Counted from the stretch's first letter, positions 9,040 to 18,186 are shown. The stretch: 64,000 nucleotides of DNA from UBA868 sp016776875 (GCA_051201585.1 CP179198.1:124001-188000); one strand, 5' to 3'. A program made the numbers and translations. Notes: a model not told the origin generated them from the sequence alone.

Positions 9040-10230
9040 ATGAAGTCTGCATTATTTGAAGAGGCCCAGGCGTTGCAGGGCCAGACGGTTGCGCTGCGTC
9101 GCGACATCCATCGTCATCCGGAACTGGGGCTTCATTTGCCAAGAACGCGCGCGACGGTTCTCGAGGCATTGTCGGGCCTGGATCTTGATATCACGTTATC
9201 AAACGAGACGAGCGGGATTGTTGCGACACTTCATGGTGCGCGCCCAGGGCCGTCTGTTTTATTGCGCGGTGATATGGATGCGCTGCCGATGCCGGAGCAG
9301 ACCGGCCTTGATTTCTCGTCGACCGAAGCGGGCTGTATGCATGCCTGTGGCCATGACGCGCATACCGCAATGCTTACCAGTGCCGCCCATTTGTTGCATG
9401 ATTATCGCGAACATCTGAACGGCAGCGTACGATTCATGTTTCAACCGGGTGAGGAAGGTCCCGGGGGTGCGAAGCCGATGCTGGATGAGGGTATTTTGGA
9501 TCCTGACGGCACTTTGCAGTCTGTTTATGCGCTGCATGTTGAACCTGAACTGCCTTCGGGCACCATCGCTTGTCGCACGGGCCCGATTCTTGCCGCAGTC
9601 GATACCGTCTTTGCAAAGATTGTCGGCCAGGGCGGACATGGTTCAATGCCGCACAGCGCTGTCGATCCCATTCCGGTCGCCTGCGAGATTGTTCAGGCCA
9701 TCCAAACGCTGGTGACCCGGCGATTTGATGTGTTTGATCCTGTTGTCGCAACGGTGGGCAGGATAGAGGCGGGAACCGTGAGTAATGTGATCCCCGAGTT
9801 TGCAGAGCTCGATATCACATTACGATCGCTTTCTATGGAGTCCCGTGCCCGCTTGGCTGACGGTGTTGAGCGACTTGTCCGACAGATCTCCGCTGCGCAT
9901 GGCCTGGAGGGGAATATGGAGATAGAGCTCGGGTATCCGCCAACGGTAAATCATGCGGCCGGTGAGCAGGCGGTATTACGCGCCTGTCAAAGTGTGCTGG
10001 GTGAGGATCGTTACATGCAGATGGCAACACCGTGGATGGGCGCCGAAGATTTCTCATATTTGCTGGAACGCTTTTCCGGCGCATTCGTTTTCCTTGGGGC
10101 AGCGCCGACAGACTCCGCCCCCCAACCGTGCCACTCATCCCGGATGATGCTGGATGAAAACGCGTTTCCGTCGGGGGTTGCGATCTATGCCGCACTTGCC
10201 CTTCAGGAGTTATCTACCGGAATCGTTTGA
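9040..10230 (+). CDS. M20 family metallo-amidohydrolase (hippurate hydrolase/aminoacylase-like)
   Basis: This 396-residue M20D peptidase-family enzyme has the N-terminal LRRDIHRHPELG, RGDMDALPM (about 84-92), the metal cluster CMHACGHDAHTAM (about 103-115), and PGEEGPGGAKPM (about 138-149). The central dimerisation domain (GGHGSMPH) and the late metal His in QPCHSS are also present. It hydrolyses N-acyl amino acids or similar amides. An upstream ATG at 9004 is in frame but lacks a ribosome-binding site. The ATG at 9040 gives the usual family N-terminus and was chosen. Confidence 0.9.
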   Translation: MKSALFEEAQALQGQTVALRRDIHRHPELGLHLPRTRATVLEALSGLDLDITLSNETSGIVATLHGARPGPSVLLRGDMDALPMPEQTGLDFSSTEAGCMHACGHDAHTAMLTSAAHLLHDYREHLNGSVRFMFQPGEEGPGGAKPMLDEGILDPDGTLQSVYALHVEPELPSGTIACRTGPILAAVDTVFAKIVGQGGHGSMPHSAVDPIPVACEIVQAIQTLVTRRFDVFDPVVATVGRIEAGTVSNVIPEFAELDITLRSLSMESRARLADGVERLVRQISAAHGLEGNMEIELGYPPTVNHAAGEQAVLRACQSVLGEDRYMQMATPWMGAEDFSYLLERFSGAFVFLGAAPTDSAPQPCHSSRMMLDENAFPSGVAIYAALALQELSTGIV

Positions 10231-10390
10231 CGCTGATTTTTTCGATCGTGTTGATTTAAGACAGATGCCATAAATCAATTAAAGGGTTTGACTATGAGCG
10301 AAAGACGGGGTGTAATCGTCTGAGGTCTTGATTGTGTTGCACTCAAAAAAAGTGGACCCTTTAAAGCCATTAGGGCGCAGAGGTTAATTC

Positions 10391-10993
10391 ATGCAGTCAC
10401 CGAGGATCGATGCGTTAGTGCTCGCGGCGGGCCGCTCTTTAAGGGCGGGAGGATCTAATAAACTGCTGCTCCCCTGGCAGGATAAAGTTGTCGTTGAGCA
10501 TGCAGTAGATGCCGCACTCTCATCCCATGTGACCACTGTTCACGTTGTTTCCGGCCATGATCAACCGTCCCTGCAGGCCGTCTTAAACGGGCGGCATCTC
10601 AACTGGATTCATAATTCAAATTACCGAAATGGCATCAGCAGCTCCATTAGTGCGGGCGTCAGTCAGCTTTCAGCAGAAGTCGATGGCGTTTTGCTTTGTC
10701 TGGGCGATATGCCATGGGTCAGCGAGCGCCAAATTAACCGGTTAGTGGATGGTTTTCAGCCTGATTCTGTTCGGGTGGCTTGTTTCGGCAACCGTCGTGG
10801 TCATCCTGTGCTTTTCCCCCGCGCATGGTTTGAAAAGCTGATGCAATTAACCGGGGATGATCTTGCGCGTTGTCTTTTTGATAGCCTGGCTTCTGCGGTG
10901 GTCGAGGTTGCCATGGCAGATGATGCGGTATTGCGCGATGTTGATCATGAGGGTGATCTTGATATGGAATCAGATTTTCGGGCGTCTGCCTGA
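10391..10993 (+). CDS. MocA-like molybdenum cofactor nucleotidyltransferase
   Basis: This 200-residue protein has the NTP-transferase signature LAAGRSLRAGGSNKLLLPW at about residues 11-29 and CLGDMPWVSERQI (Mg-binding Asp, about 104-116). The PVLFPR segment and GDLD near the C-terminus are also typical of MocA/MobA-like cytidylyl- or guanylyltransferases. Such enzymes form dinucleotide molybdenum cofactors for xanthine oxidase-family enzymes. No such enzyme is adjacent, although msrP, a molybdoenzyme using the simple cofactor, lies 1.7 kb away. MocA versus another NTP transferase is not certain. Confidence 0.75.
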   Translation: MQSPRIDALVLAAGRSLRAGGSNKLLLPWQDKVVVEHAVDAALSSHVTTVHVVSGHDQPSLQAVLNGRHLNWIHNSNYRNGISSSISAGVSQLSAEVDGVLLCLGDMPWVSERQINRLVDGFQPDSVRVACFGNRRGHPVLFPRAWFEKLMQLTGDDLARCLFDSLASAVVEVAMADDAVLRDVDHEGDLDMESDFRASA

Positions 10994-11016
10994 TATTTTT
11001 AAAAACTATTATTTCG

Positions 11017-11952
11017 TTAGTTTTTGTCATCCAGTCTGATTCGGCTCCACGAGTCATCTTCTCTAATTACCGGGTAGGCGGCCCACTCGATAAATTCTTC
11101 AATCGAGATCTCGCCGACATCGCCAACGCCCTGACCGGCGATAATCTCATAACGCACGGTGTGTAATTCGCGCGAGATTATTTCCCGAACCTGCCAGGAC
11201 GCGCCAAATTTTCCATTGCTGAAGGTGAGGTCTGTCACAATATGAGCACGGGTGATCAATTCTGTCCCATCTGATTTTTGTCGTGCTAATTCATAGATCC
11301 GCATCAGATCATCTTCGCTGACATCCATGAGGGTATCAATTTGAGAGAGCGCATGTTGAATGTCAGAGCGGTTAACATTAGGCGGCAAAGGTTGCCGTCG
11401 TTGCCACCGGATGCTCGCCGGGTATCGCCGCCATCGAAAGGGTAAATTGATCAGGATGGCGACAAGGATAAGGGTCGCCATATTGATCAATACGGGCGAA
11501 AAAACAAAGCCGAAGCCAAGCTCGTAAATAGCAGGTCCACCCATCACAGCCGTCAATGCAGTGGCCCCCGCCGGCGGGTGAACACATCGGAAGATACACA
11601 TTCCGAGGATACAAACACCAATAGTCGCAGCCGCTTCAACCGGACCGATTCCAATCCACCTGGCACAGGCGACACCAATCGCGGCACACAAGCAGTGACC
11701 CACTAACACGGGCCAGGGTTGTGAGAGCCTGCCATGGGGGACTGCAAAAATCAGCACCGTCGATGCGCCGGCAGAGGCTACGATCAGGAGATTGCCGCCC
11801 ACCGGGGCGGAATAGCTGACGGTAAAGACCACCGCCATCGCAATGATGCTGCCAATAGTTGCAACCGCTAATTCAGCGGCAGAGGGCGTCGTCGTGCCCG
11901 CGCCGAGCCACCTGATCGCGGGCCGTAAAAAACGGGAGCCCGGAGAATTCAT
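11017..11952 (-). CDS. HPP family integral membrane protein
   Basis: This 311-residue protein has five or so hydrophobic helices in its first 180 residues and the family hallmark CVHPPAGATALTA (about 125-137). A soluble C-terminal tail of about 130 residues follows. HPP proteins of plants and cyanobacteria have been linked to nitrite transport, but bacterial members are mostly uncharacterised. It converges with the MocA-like gene. Its start codon and ribosome-binding site lie inside a large inverted repeat (11931-11967), which could control translation. Confidence 0.8.
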   Translation of the reverse strand: MNSPGSRFLRPAIRWLGAGTTTPSAAELAVATIGSIIAMAVVFTVSYSAPVGGNLLIVASAGASTVLIFAVPHGRLSQPWPVLVGHCLCAAIGVACARWIGIGPVEAAATIGVCILGMCIFRCVHPPAGATALTAVMGGPAIYELGFGFVFSPVLINMATLILVAILINLPFRWRRYPASIRWQRRQPLPPNVNRSDIQHALSQIDTLMDVSEDDLMRIYELARQKSDGTELITRAHIVTDLTFSNGKFGASWQVREIISRELHTVRYEIIAGQGVGDVGEISIEEFIEWAAYPVIREDDSWSRIRLDDKN

Positions 11953-11967
11953 CTCCAGACTCCCGTT
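11931..11967. promoter_or_regulatory. Inverted repeat enclosing the HPP gene start codon
   Basis: AACGGGAG (11931-11938) and CTCCCGTT (11960-11967) are perfect inverted repeats. A nested GGAG/CTCC pair (11942-11945/11953-11956) flanks the start codon at 11950-11952. On the minus-strand mRNA this would fold over the ribosome-binding site and ATG. Alternatively it is a DNA operator. Confidence 0.5.
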
Positions 11968-12093
11968 ATCTCAATCGCTTTGGAAGTGTAATCTGAGAGT
12001 CGATTGAAAATGATTCCCGAAAACAATTTGTTTATTCGCGGTTAATTGAATAACGAACCGTGGTAATTCAAATATTTCGGGATTCAACAGAAC

Positions 12094-12384
12094 TCAGTAT
12101 CGGTCTCGACCACGACCGCCACCACCACCACGAGGACGATCCTCACGGGGTCGTGCTTCGTTCACCGTCATCGCGCGGCCACCAACATCACGGCCGTTTA
12201 ATTCATTGATCGCTTTTTGGCCGGCATCGTTGCTCGACATTTCAACAAAACCGAAACCTTTTGATCGACCGGTATCACGGTCCATGATGAGTTTGGCACT
12301 GGATACATCGCCGAACTCGATAAACAGCGCACGCATATCTTCTTCGGTAACGCTGTAGGAAAGGTTTCCAACATAAATATTCAT
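12094..12384 (-). CDS. RRM-type RNA-binding protein with RGG-like tail
   Basis: This 96-residue protein is one RNA recognition motif. RNP2 is IYVGNL (residues 3-8) and RNP1 is KGFGFVEM (about 41-48), followed by a Gly/Arg-rich tail (RPRGGGGGRGRDRY). It resembles the Rbp proteins of cyanobacteria and proteobacteria, several of which are cold-inducible RNA chaperones. It is transcribed alone. About 350 bp without genes lies upstream, containing a hairpin in what may be a long leader. Confidence 0.93.
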   Translation of the reverse strand: MNIYVGNLSYSVTEEDMRALFIEFGDVSSAKLIMDRDTGRSKGFGFVEMSSNDAGQKAINELNGRDVGGRAMTVNEARPREDRPRGGGGGRGRDRY

Positions 12385-12737
12385 AAGAAAGTCTCTTTGG
12401 GAGGTTAGGAATTATTCGGACGGGCCAGAAAAGATCTGGAGTTCGAATGATAAAATTGAATGGATACGGGGAGCGGGATTCGGAGGAGCTGGATTGCGTC
12501 TTTTGAGGCGTTTTTCAGATCTACAGGCAGCCGCCTGTAGCCATTCGTCTATGGGAGAAAGTCCCATTGGCGCGAACAGTAACCTAGAAGAAACCATAAA
12601 TCAAATACTATTTTTAGTTGTGTTGATCTTTTCTGCGCCTGAACGCTCCAAAAGGGAGCTTTTAACGTCAGCAAAACACAGGTTCACGCGAATCGACCCC
12701 TCGTTTGGTGATAATTGATCAACTATCTAACGAGAAG
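12385..12737. other. Divergent intergenic region between RRM gene and msrP, with hairpins
   Basis: There is no convincing gene. CTACAGGC (12521-12528) and GCCTGTAG (12533-12540) form a perfect 8-bp stem with a 4-nt loop. GCTCC (12645-12649) and GGAGC (12655-12659) form a smaller one followed by TTTT on the plus strand. The first would lie in the RRM gene's 5' leader if transcription starts upstream of it. Cold-inducible RRM genes often have long leaders. Confidence 0.4.
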
Positions 12738-13697
12738 ATGAAGATGAATCATATTACTGATCAGAACGCTTACCGCCGCCGCCGGTTAATTGCCGGTGCA
12801 GTGGGTCTTGGTGCTTTGGGGACGTTTGGCGCCCTTCGCTACGGGGACGGCACCGTCTCTGCTGAACAAGCGGATAAAGGTCCGGCACCCGTGTCTGATG
12901 AGCCGACGGTTTCTGATAAGACAGGTGAGCGTTTGACCCACAAATTTGCCGCGACGCATTACAACAACGCCTATGAGTTCGGCTGGGATAAAACGGATCC
13001 CGTGGAAAAGTCCGGCGGATTTGAGCTTAAGCCGTGGCAGGTGACTTTCGACGGATTATGCGGGAAGCCTGGCACCTTTGATCTCGATGAGTTGATGGGT
13101 ATGCCCTTCAGCCAGTTGGAGGAGCGGGTCTATGATTTTCGCTGTGTTGAGGCGTGGTCCATGGTGATTCCTTATAACGGTCGTTCACTTCGGGATATTC
13201 TCAGCGTCGTTCAACCGTTGGGATCTGCCAAGTATGTCGCGTTCACCAGCATTTTAAGACCGGAGCAAATGCCGGGACAGGCGTCTTCCTTTAGTACGCT
13301 CGATTGGCCTTACGTTGAAGCATTGACGATTGAAGAGGCAATGAATCCGCTGACCTTTGCAACTTTTGGCGTGTACGGCGATCAGAACCTGCCGCAAAAC
13401 GGCATGCCCTTTCGTATCACGGTGCCCTGGAAGTATGGATTTAAGTCACCCAAGTTTGTGGTGCGCATTACGTTTACTGAAACGCGACCCGAGGCCACCT
13501 GGCATAAGGAAAATGCTCTAGAATATGGCTGGTACAGCAATGTGTATCCTGATATTTCACACCCGCGGTGGAGCCAGGCGACGGAGCGGCGGATCTGGAG
13601 TGAGACGGAGGTCGAGCGCATTCCCTCGCGCCCGTATAACGGGTACGCGGATCAGGTTGCCCACCTCTATCCGGGCGATCAGAAACAGTACCGTTGA
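12738..13697 (+). CDS. msrP: MsrP, periplasmic molybdoenzyme of methionine sulfoxide repair
   Basis: This 319-residue protein starts with a twin-arginine-type signal (RRRRLIAGAVGLGALGTFG), marking Tat export of a folded cofactor protein. The sulfite-oxidase fold follows, with the molybdenum-ligating Cys in DFRCVEAWSMV. MsrP reduces methionine sulfoxide in periplasmic proteins using electrons from MsrQ. The ATG at 12738 was preferred over one 33 bases upstream because it puts the Tat motif at the usual distance. msrQ overlaps its stop codon. Length fits the family. Confidence 0.95.
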   Translation: MKMNHITDQNAYRRRRLIAGAVGLGALGTFGALRYGDGTVSAEQADKGPAPVSDEPTVSDKTGERLTHKFAATHYNNAYEFGWDKTDPVEKSGGFELKPWQVTFDGLCGKPGTFDLDELMGMPFSQLEERVYDFRCVEAWSMVIPYNGRSLRDILSVVQPLGSAKYVAFTSILRPEQMPGQASSFSTLDWPYVEALTIEEAMNPLTFATFGVYGDQNLPQNGMPFRITVPWKYGFKSPKFVVRITFTETRPEATWHKENALEYGWYSNVYPDISHPRWSQATERRIWSETEVERIPSRPYNGYADQVAHLYPGDQKQYR

Positions 13698-14269
13698 TCC
13701 GAACGCTCACGCATTTGGGGTTGGCGCTGCCCGCCGTGTTGATGGCCTACGCGTGGCGCAGTCAAAGTTTAGGGGTTGATCCCCAGAAAGCGCTCATACT
13801 CGAAACCGGGATCTGGACCTTTAATCTGCTTCTCGTTGTGCTTGTCCTGCCAGTGGCTTCCCGTTGGGCACACTGGCCGGTCCTGCTCAAATATCGCAGA
13901 GCCATTGGGCTATGGGTGTTTGCATACGCCACCACTCATTTCACGATGTTCTTGTCGTTTTATCTTGGCTGGGATTTTGTTCGTCTGGCCGAAGAGATTA
14001 CGGATCGCCCTTATGTGCTACTCGGGTTTGGTGCCTGGCTCATTTTGGCGGCACTTGCTAGCACGTCAACCCGGGCGGCGATTAAAAAACTGGGTCGGCG
14101 ATGGAAGCCTTTGCACACGTTCGTTTATCTTGCGCTGGTGTGTGCCGTGATTCACTACCTACTGATGATTAGAAGCGACTGGTCCTGGCCAGTTGCATAC
14201 GCCGTAATTGGCGCGTGTCTGCTGATGTTGCGGCTTCGCCGGTCACGGCGGTTAAGGACTCGAAACTAA
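13694..14269 (+). CDS. msrQ: MsrQ, haem-binding membrane subunit of the MsrPQ system
   Basis: This 191-residue protein with about six hydrophobic helices belongs to the ferric-reductase-like transmembrane family. Histidines in helices (TTHFTMFLS, HTFVYLALVCAVIHY) are candidate haem ligands. It passes electrons from the quinone pool or a flavin reductase to MsrP. The start is TTG at 13694, overlapping the msrP TGA stop in TTGA, so it is translationally coupled. Its 3' end overlaps the enoyl-CoA hydratase gene by 4 bp on the opposite strand. Confidence 0.93.
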   Translation: MIRTLTHLGLALPAVLMAYAWRSQSLGVDPQKALILETGIWTFNLLLVVLVLPVASRWAHWPVLLKYRRAIGLWVFAYATTHFTMFLSFYLGWDFVRLAEEITDRPYVLLGFGAWLILAALASTSTRAAIKKLGRRWKPLHTFVYLALVCAVIHYLLMIRSDWSWPVAYAVIGACLLMLRLRRSRRLRTRN

Positions 14270-15021
14270 TCCAGTCTTGCCCGGGCACGCGATGCAGATT
14301 CCGGATCTAAAAAGCCTTTTAGAGTTGCCTCGGTTTCAAGATGCATTGCCTGCTCAAGATCGCCGTTTGCGGCCTGTCGTAGTGTATTTTTGAGATCAGA
14401 AACGGGGCCTTGCGGCAGCGCGGCGATTTTTGTTGCCAGCGCGCGGGTTCTTGTGTTGAGCGCGTGAGGCGCCACGATCTCCCAATCAAAGCCCAGCGCT
14501 TTGGCATCGCTCGCACTGTATTGATCCCCAAGCAGGATCATCCGTTTTGCTTTGGTGATCCCAATTTGCTGCGAGAGCAGCCGGGTGACCGCGCCGGTGA
14601 CAAAAATACCAAGCGAAATCTCCGGGAAAAAAAATCGCGCATCGTCGGCCATGACTACAAAGTCACAGTTAATGACCCATTCAAGTCCGCCGCCAACCGC
14701 CCAGCCATGAATGGCGCCGATCACTATTTTTTGGTTGAGGCAGATCTGCCGGGTAACGTCCTGAATTTTTTCGATGTACGCGCGCGTCTCTGCTTTCGAG
14801 CCGACTTGACTGTCAAACTCCTTGAGATCGTCCCCGGCACAAAAAGCCCGCCCGGCACCCTGCAGCACGATCACATTGATATGTGGGTCGTCATTAGCCT
14901 GTTGCAGCGCGGCCGTCAGGGCTTCAAGTAAAGGCGGGTTAATCGCGTTGAGACGTTCGGGTCGGTTTAGCGTGATTGTGGCGATTGCCTCGTCAACTTC
15001 AAATAAGACCGTGTCTTTCAT
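14266..15021 (-). CDS. Enoyl-CoA hydratase/isomerase family protein
   Basis: This 251-residue crotonase-fold protein has NRPERLNAINPPL, the CoA/oxyanion loop GRAFCAGDDLKEF (about 58-70), AVGGGLEW (about 109-116) and the FFFPEISLGIF segment (about 130-140) that carries a catalytic Glu in hydratases. The reaction could be hydration, isomerisation or thioester cleavage. It overlaps the upstream PaaK-like ligase by ATGA (15018-15021), so they are co-translated. With the PhyH gene before them the three form an operon. Confidence 0.88.
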   Translation of the reverse strand: MKDTVLFEVDEAIATITLNRPERLNAINPPLLEALTAALQQANDDPHINVIVLQGAGRAFCAGDDLKEFDSQVGSKAETRAYIEKIQDVTRQICLNQKIVIGAIHGWAVGGGLEWVINCDFVVMADDARFFFPEISLGIFVTGAVTRLLSQQIGITKAKRMILLGDQYSASDAKALGFDWEIVAPHALNTRTRALATKIAALPQGPVSDLKNTLRQAANGDLEQAMHLETEATLKGFLDPESASRARARLD

Positions 15022-16328
15022 ACGTTGTGCTCCCGAATTAATCGGCGTGTTTTACCCTCGGTACGCCCGAGTTGGCCCGGGGATAATAGCGTTAGATCGA
15101 TGCTGAGACGAAGTGAAGCGCTTAACTCGTTCGAAATTTTCCTACGAAGCCGATCGTCGTATTCGTATCCACCCGCGACTTCCACTTCAAGAGGCAGGCG
15201 ATCATAGGGGGGAGGATGCTTTAGCCGAATCAGATATTCCCCGTTCAGCTCGACACAGGCATTGACAGCAGCCGCGACCACTGACGGAAAAGCATTTACG
15301 CCGCGAATGATGACCATCTCGTCGGTTCGGCCAATGACCCGGAACCGCGGCGCGGTGCGTCCACAACGACAACGATCGGTTGCGGTCAGGCGGATCAGGT
15401 CGCCGGTCCGGAATCGCAGCAAGGGTTGGCATTCACGATCCAGATGCGTCAGTACCAATTCCCCTTCACTGCCGTTTTCAAAGGGTAAGACGGCATCACT
15501 GTCGGGCATCACAATTTCAGCGTGTGCGATATCGCTAGCCACAAAATGGAGATCGTTTTGCTCGGTGCACTGCCCCGCAAAATTGCACAAAAAATCACTC
15601 ACCCCATAATTAGAGTTCATCGCCTGCATTCCCCAAACATCATTGAGGCGACTGCGGAACACGGGATCATCAAGACCGGGCTCGCCCCCCATCAACGCCT
15701 TTTTGAGTCCGAGTGATTTCGGGCTTCGATCAGGAAATCGCTCGGCAAGCACCTGCGCGAGCCGGGCAGGATATGACGGCGTGCAAGAGATTGCGTTTAC
15801 GCCAACTTCCAAAATTGTGCGAATCAGAAGATCCGTGCCGCCGGTGCCAAAAGGCACCACGAGCGCTCCGGTTGATTCGAGCCCCAGATGGTCGGTGAGC
15901 CCGCCCATCCAAAGTTGATAGTTAAGGCAATGCACGACCACATCGCCCGGACCCAGGCCAGCCGCAGATTGCGCGCGCCCCGCCACTTGTGCCTGCATCT
16001 CGGCGTCATTTTTTGATAGCGCGAGGTTCATGGCGTGACCGGTTGTGCCCGAGGTCCGGTGAAGGCGCGATACCGAATCCTGGCTTGTCGCGAGATAACT
16101 GCCAAACGGCGGGTATTGGGCCTGATCTGTCCGGAGTTGGGATTTATCCGTGAAAGGCGAATGCCGAATCTCATCAATGGTTTGCGGGATCTTGACGGGC
16201 GCCTCGGGATGGTGGCGGTGATAAAAAACAGAACCTAAAAGCCGCTGGCGCTGCACCTGCCAGTGTGCCTGTCGCGTGGCGTTGAGTACCTCAGGTGTCG
16301 CAAAATCAGCGTGGGACAGGCAGGGCAA
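15018..16328 (-). CDS. PaaK-like acyl-CoA ligase (phenylacetate-CoA ligase/F390 synthetase family)
   Basis: This 436-residue AMP-forming ligase has the phosphate loop RTSGTTGHAM (about 90-99), GGEPG (about 214-218), a YGVSD motif (about 240), the RTGDL adenosine-binding Asp, and the CRCGRTAPRF Cys pair typical of PaaK proteins. The C-terminal lid has GRTDEMVIIRGVNAFP. The acid activated is unknown. It lies 11 bp after a PhyH-type dioxygenase and overlaps an enoyl-CoA hydratase, pointing to a short catabolic or modifying pathway for an acyl or aryl acid. Confidence 0.85.
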   Translation of the reverse strand: MPCLSHADFATPEVLNATRQAHWQVQRQRLLGSVFYHRHHPEAPVKIPQTIDEIRHSPFTDKSQLRTDQAQYPPFGSYLATSQDSVSRLHRTSGTTGHAMNLALSKNDAEMQAQVAGRAQSAAGLGPGDVVVHCLNYQLWMGGLTDHLGLESTGALVVPFGTGGTDLLIRTILEVGVNAISCTPSYPARLAQVLAERFPDRSPKSLGLKKALMGGEPGLDDPVFRSRLNDVWGMQAMNSNYGVSDFLCNFAGQCTEQNDLHFVASDIAHAEIVMPDSDAVLPFENGSEGELVLTHLDRECQPLLRFRTGDLIRLTATDRCRCGRTAPRFRVIGRTDEMVIIRGVNAFPSVVAAAVNACVELNGEYLIRLKHPPPYDRLPLEVEVAGGYEYDDRLRRKISNELSASLRLSIDLTLLSPGQLGRTEGKTRRLIREHNV

Positions 16329-16339
16329 CTTGAACGACC

Positions 16340-17164
16340 TTAGTGTTTATCCAGCCAGAAGCCATCGGGGTCTTCCGGAAACCGTCCGAGGTATCGGCTG
16401 TGACATTGATACCCCAGAAGATTCTGGATCGTACGCGAGAATTGCGCCGCGCGATCGCGGGGGACCGTGAGGTATTGATTGACCTCCTGACGAAGCCAGC
16501 CCAGGGAATAAGTGGTGATGATCCCGGTTCTCGGGTCGTTCGTTTGATTGGCGCCCCCGCCGTGCCAGGCCGCGCCGAGATAAACAAGTGCGCTGCCGCG
16601 GGACATGACTGCCTGAACAGTCGCATCATGGTCGCCGGGTTGATAGTCTTCAGTGTGGCTTTTTGGCACAACGTGCGTCGCGCCGTTTTCAATGGTGAAG
16701 TCTGTCAGCGCAAACATTACGCTTGCTTGCCATTCGATGCCCGGAATTCGGATGGGATAGATGATGTCATCCTGGTGGAGCACTTGTGCTTTTTCCCCCG
16801 GCATGATCTCAATGGCGGTACTGCTGCCAATTTGATAGTTGCTGCAATGGGGTAGCAACAGGGCGTCCATGAGTTTGAGTGTATGCGGCTGCTCAATAAG
16901 GGCCGCAGCACCCATTGAATAAGCCAGGGTACTGGCAAGGCGCCGGGTGTTGTAGCCGTTAAAGTCATCCGCAAACTGCTCCCCGATCCTGTCGAAAAAA
17001 GGCTGCAGTTCGGCCCGTACCGTATCGACCGTCTGGTCACTGACAAGATCAGTGACGACGATGGCGCTGTCGCGCTTAAGGGCCGTTAGTTGATCTTCGA
17101 GTGAATCGGATTGGGAAAAATAACAAAGTGATGAAGTCGATTCGGAACGGGAACGCATAACCAA
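16340..17164 (-). CDS. Phytanoyl-CoA dioxygenase (PhyH) family protein
   Basis: This 274-residue Fe(II)/2-oxoglutarate oxygenase has the metal pair HQD in VLHQDDIIYP (about 134-143). The distal His is in GAAWHGGGANQT (about 198-209), followed by the 2-oxoglutarate-binding Arg in NDPRTGI. The first gene of a three-gene operon with an acyl-CoA ligase and enoyl-CoA hydratase, it probably hydroxylates the same substrate. The promoter should lie in the 123-bp gap before the DUF6122 gene. Confidence 0.88.
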   Translation of the reverse strand: MVMRSRSESTSSLCYFSQSDSLEDQLTALKRDSAIVVTDLVSDQTVDTVRAELQPFFDRIGEQFADDFNGYNTRRLASTLAYSMGAAALIEQPHTLKLMDALLLPHCSNYQIGSSTAIEIMPGEKAQVLHQDDIIYPIRIPGIEWQASVMFALTDFTIENGATHVVPKSHTEDYQPGDHDATVQAVMSRGSALVYLGAAWHGGGANQTNDPRTGIITTYSLGWLRQEVNQYLTVPRDRAAQFSRTIQNLLGYQCHSRYLGRFPEDPDGFWLDKH

Positions 17165-17287
17165 AGTCTGTATTAATCGAAACCCAACCGCGCAAATCTT
17201 TTTAGTCCAATTTGGGTCTTGCGCACGTTATGATTCCTCGAGTCTACGAATGAACGACCGATATCTTATAACTTTACTATTGCTTCC

Positions 17288-17611
17288 ATGCTAATTGCCA
17301 CCGCTGTCCATATGACCGCTCATTTGCTGCTGCCGGCCGTGGCCGCGCGGATTTTTTTTGCTAATCGATGGCTAATTGCCTGGCTCATCATGATGGCGAC
17401 GATGGCCGTTGATCTCGATCATCTTTTGGCGGACCCTATTTTTGATCCGGAGCGCTGCAGCATCGGTTTTCATCCCCTGCATAGCTATTTCGCGATTGGC
17501 ATTTATGCCGGCGCGCTCTGGTTCAAACCGTTGCGAATGATTGCGACCGGTTTACTGATCCACATGTTTCTTGACGGAACTGACTGCTTGCGGATGGCGT
17601 TTTGGAGTTGA
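17288..17611 (+). CDS. DUF6122-type small membrane protein
   Basis: This 107-residue protein has three to four hydrophobic helices and conserved polar signatures: VDLDHLLADPIFDP (about 47-60), RCSIGFHPLHS (about 62-72) and HMFLDGTDC (about 94-102). Together these match the DUF6122 family as I know it. The His/Asp pattern resembles membrane-bound metal-dependent hydrolases (YdjM/LexA-binding-like), but function is unknown. No strong ribosome-binding site is seen. Confidence 0.75.
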   Translation: MLIATAVHMTAHLLLPAVAARIFFANRWLIAWLIMMATMAVDLDHLLADPIFDPERCSIGFHPLHSYFAIGIYAGALWFKPLRMIATGLLIHMFLDGTDCLRMAFWS

Positions 17612-17800
17612 GTCATAAACGAAAAACTTTTGCTACCGAAAGAAAATTGAATGTAGTGAGACAAAACTGAATGCTATGCTTGTGGCCACTGGAACGCTTT
17701 CTCCTTTGGTGTCCAGTCACTGCCCTGCGTCGATTTCTCCTCCCCCCAAAATGAGTCGGCGCGGGGCAAATTTTTCACCTCCACTTCCTTCTGATGATTC

Positions 17801-18025
17801 TCAAAGTCCGCGGGCGAGCTTGGATCGCCAGCCCTTGCCACGACGGCGACGAGGACCGTGAATCGATTCGAGCGGTTTTTCGAGTCGCCAGCGCAGTTGT
17901 TGCTCCCGAACCCACATTCGCTGTTCTTCGCGTGTAAGACCCGAGCCCGGTTGATCCGGCGCGATTCCCCGCGCGATCGCGTTTTCTGCCGCCTGCATAA
18001 CTTCCTGAAGTGATCTCTTTTTCAT
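17801..18025 (-). CDS. Small basic hypothetical protein
   Basis: This 74-residue protein starts MKKRSLQEVMQAAENAIARG, with polar helical sequence (LTREEQRMWVREQQLRWRL) and a very basic tail (GPRRRRGKGWRSK). I recognise no family. The composition and start look like a genuine small gene, and no better frame covers the interval. The 189 bp between it and the DUF6122 gene shows nothing I can assign. Confidence 0.5.
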   Translation of the reverse strand: MKKRSLQEVMQAAENAIARGIAPDQPGSGLTREEQRMWVREQQLRWRLEKPLESIHGPRRRRGKGWRSKLARGL

Positions 18026-18186
18026 TGATTACAATTTTATGTTTGGCGCGATCAACAAAGAGTGTGCAAAAAAGCAGGGGATCAAGTGATCATGCTTGTG
18101 GCAAAGTTTTTATGAATTAAAGGAATAGCCCCTGTATTGCTCAGCGTGGATAATGGGCGGGTCGATCGGGGAAAAAGGACAATCTC

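Noticed and set aside
9259..9751. Long minus-strand frames antisense to the M20 gene
   Set aside because: They only mirror the strongly coding plus strand; no motifs.
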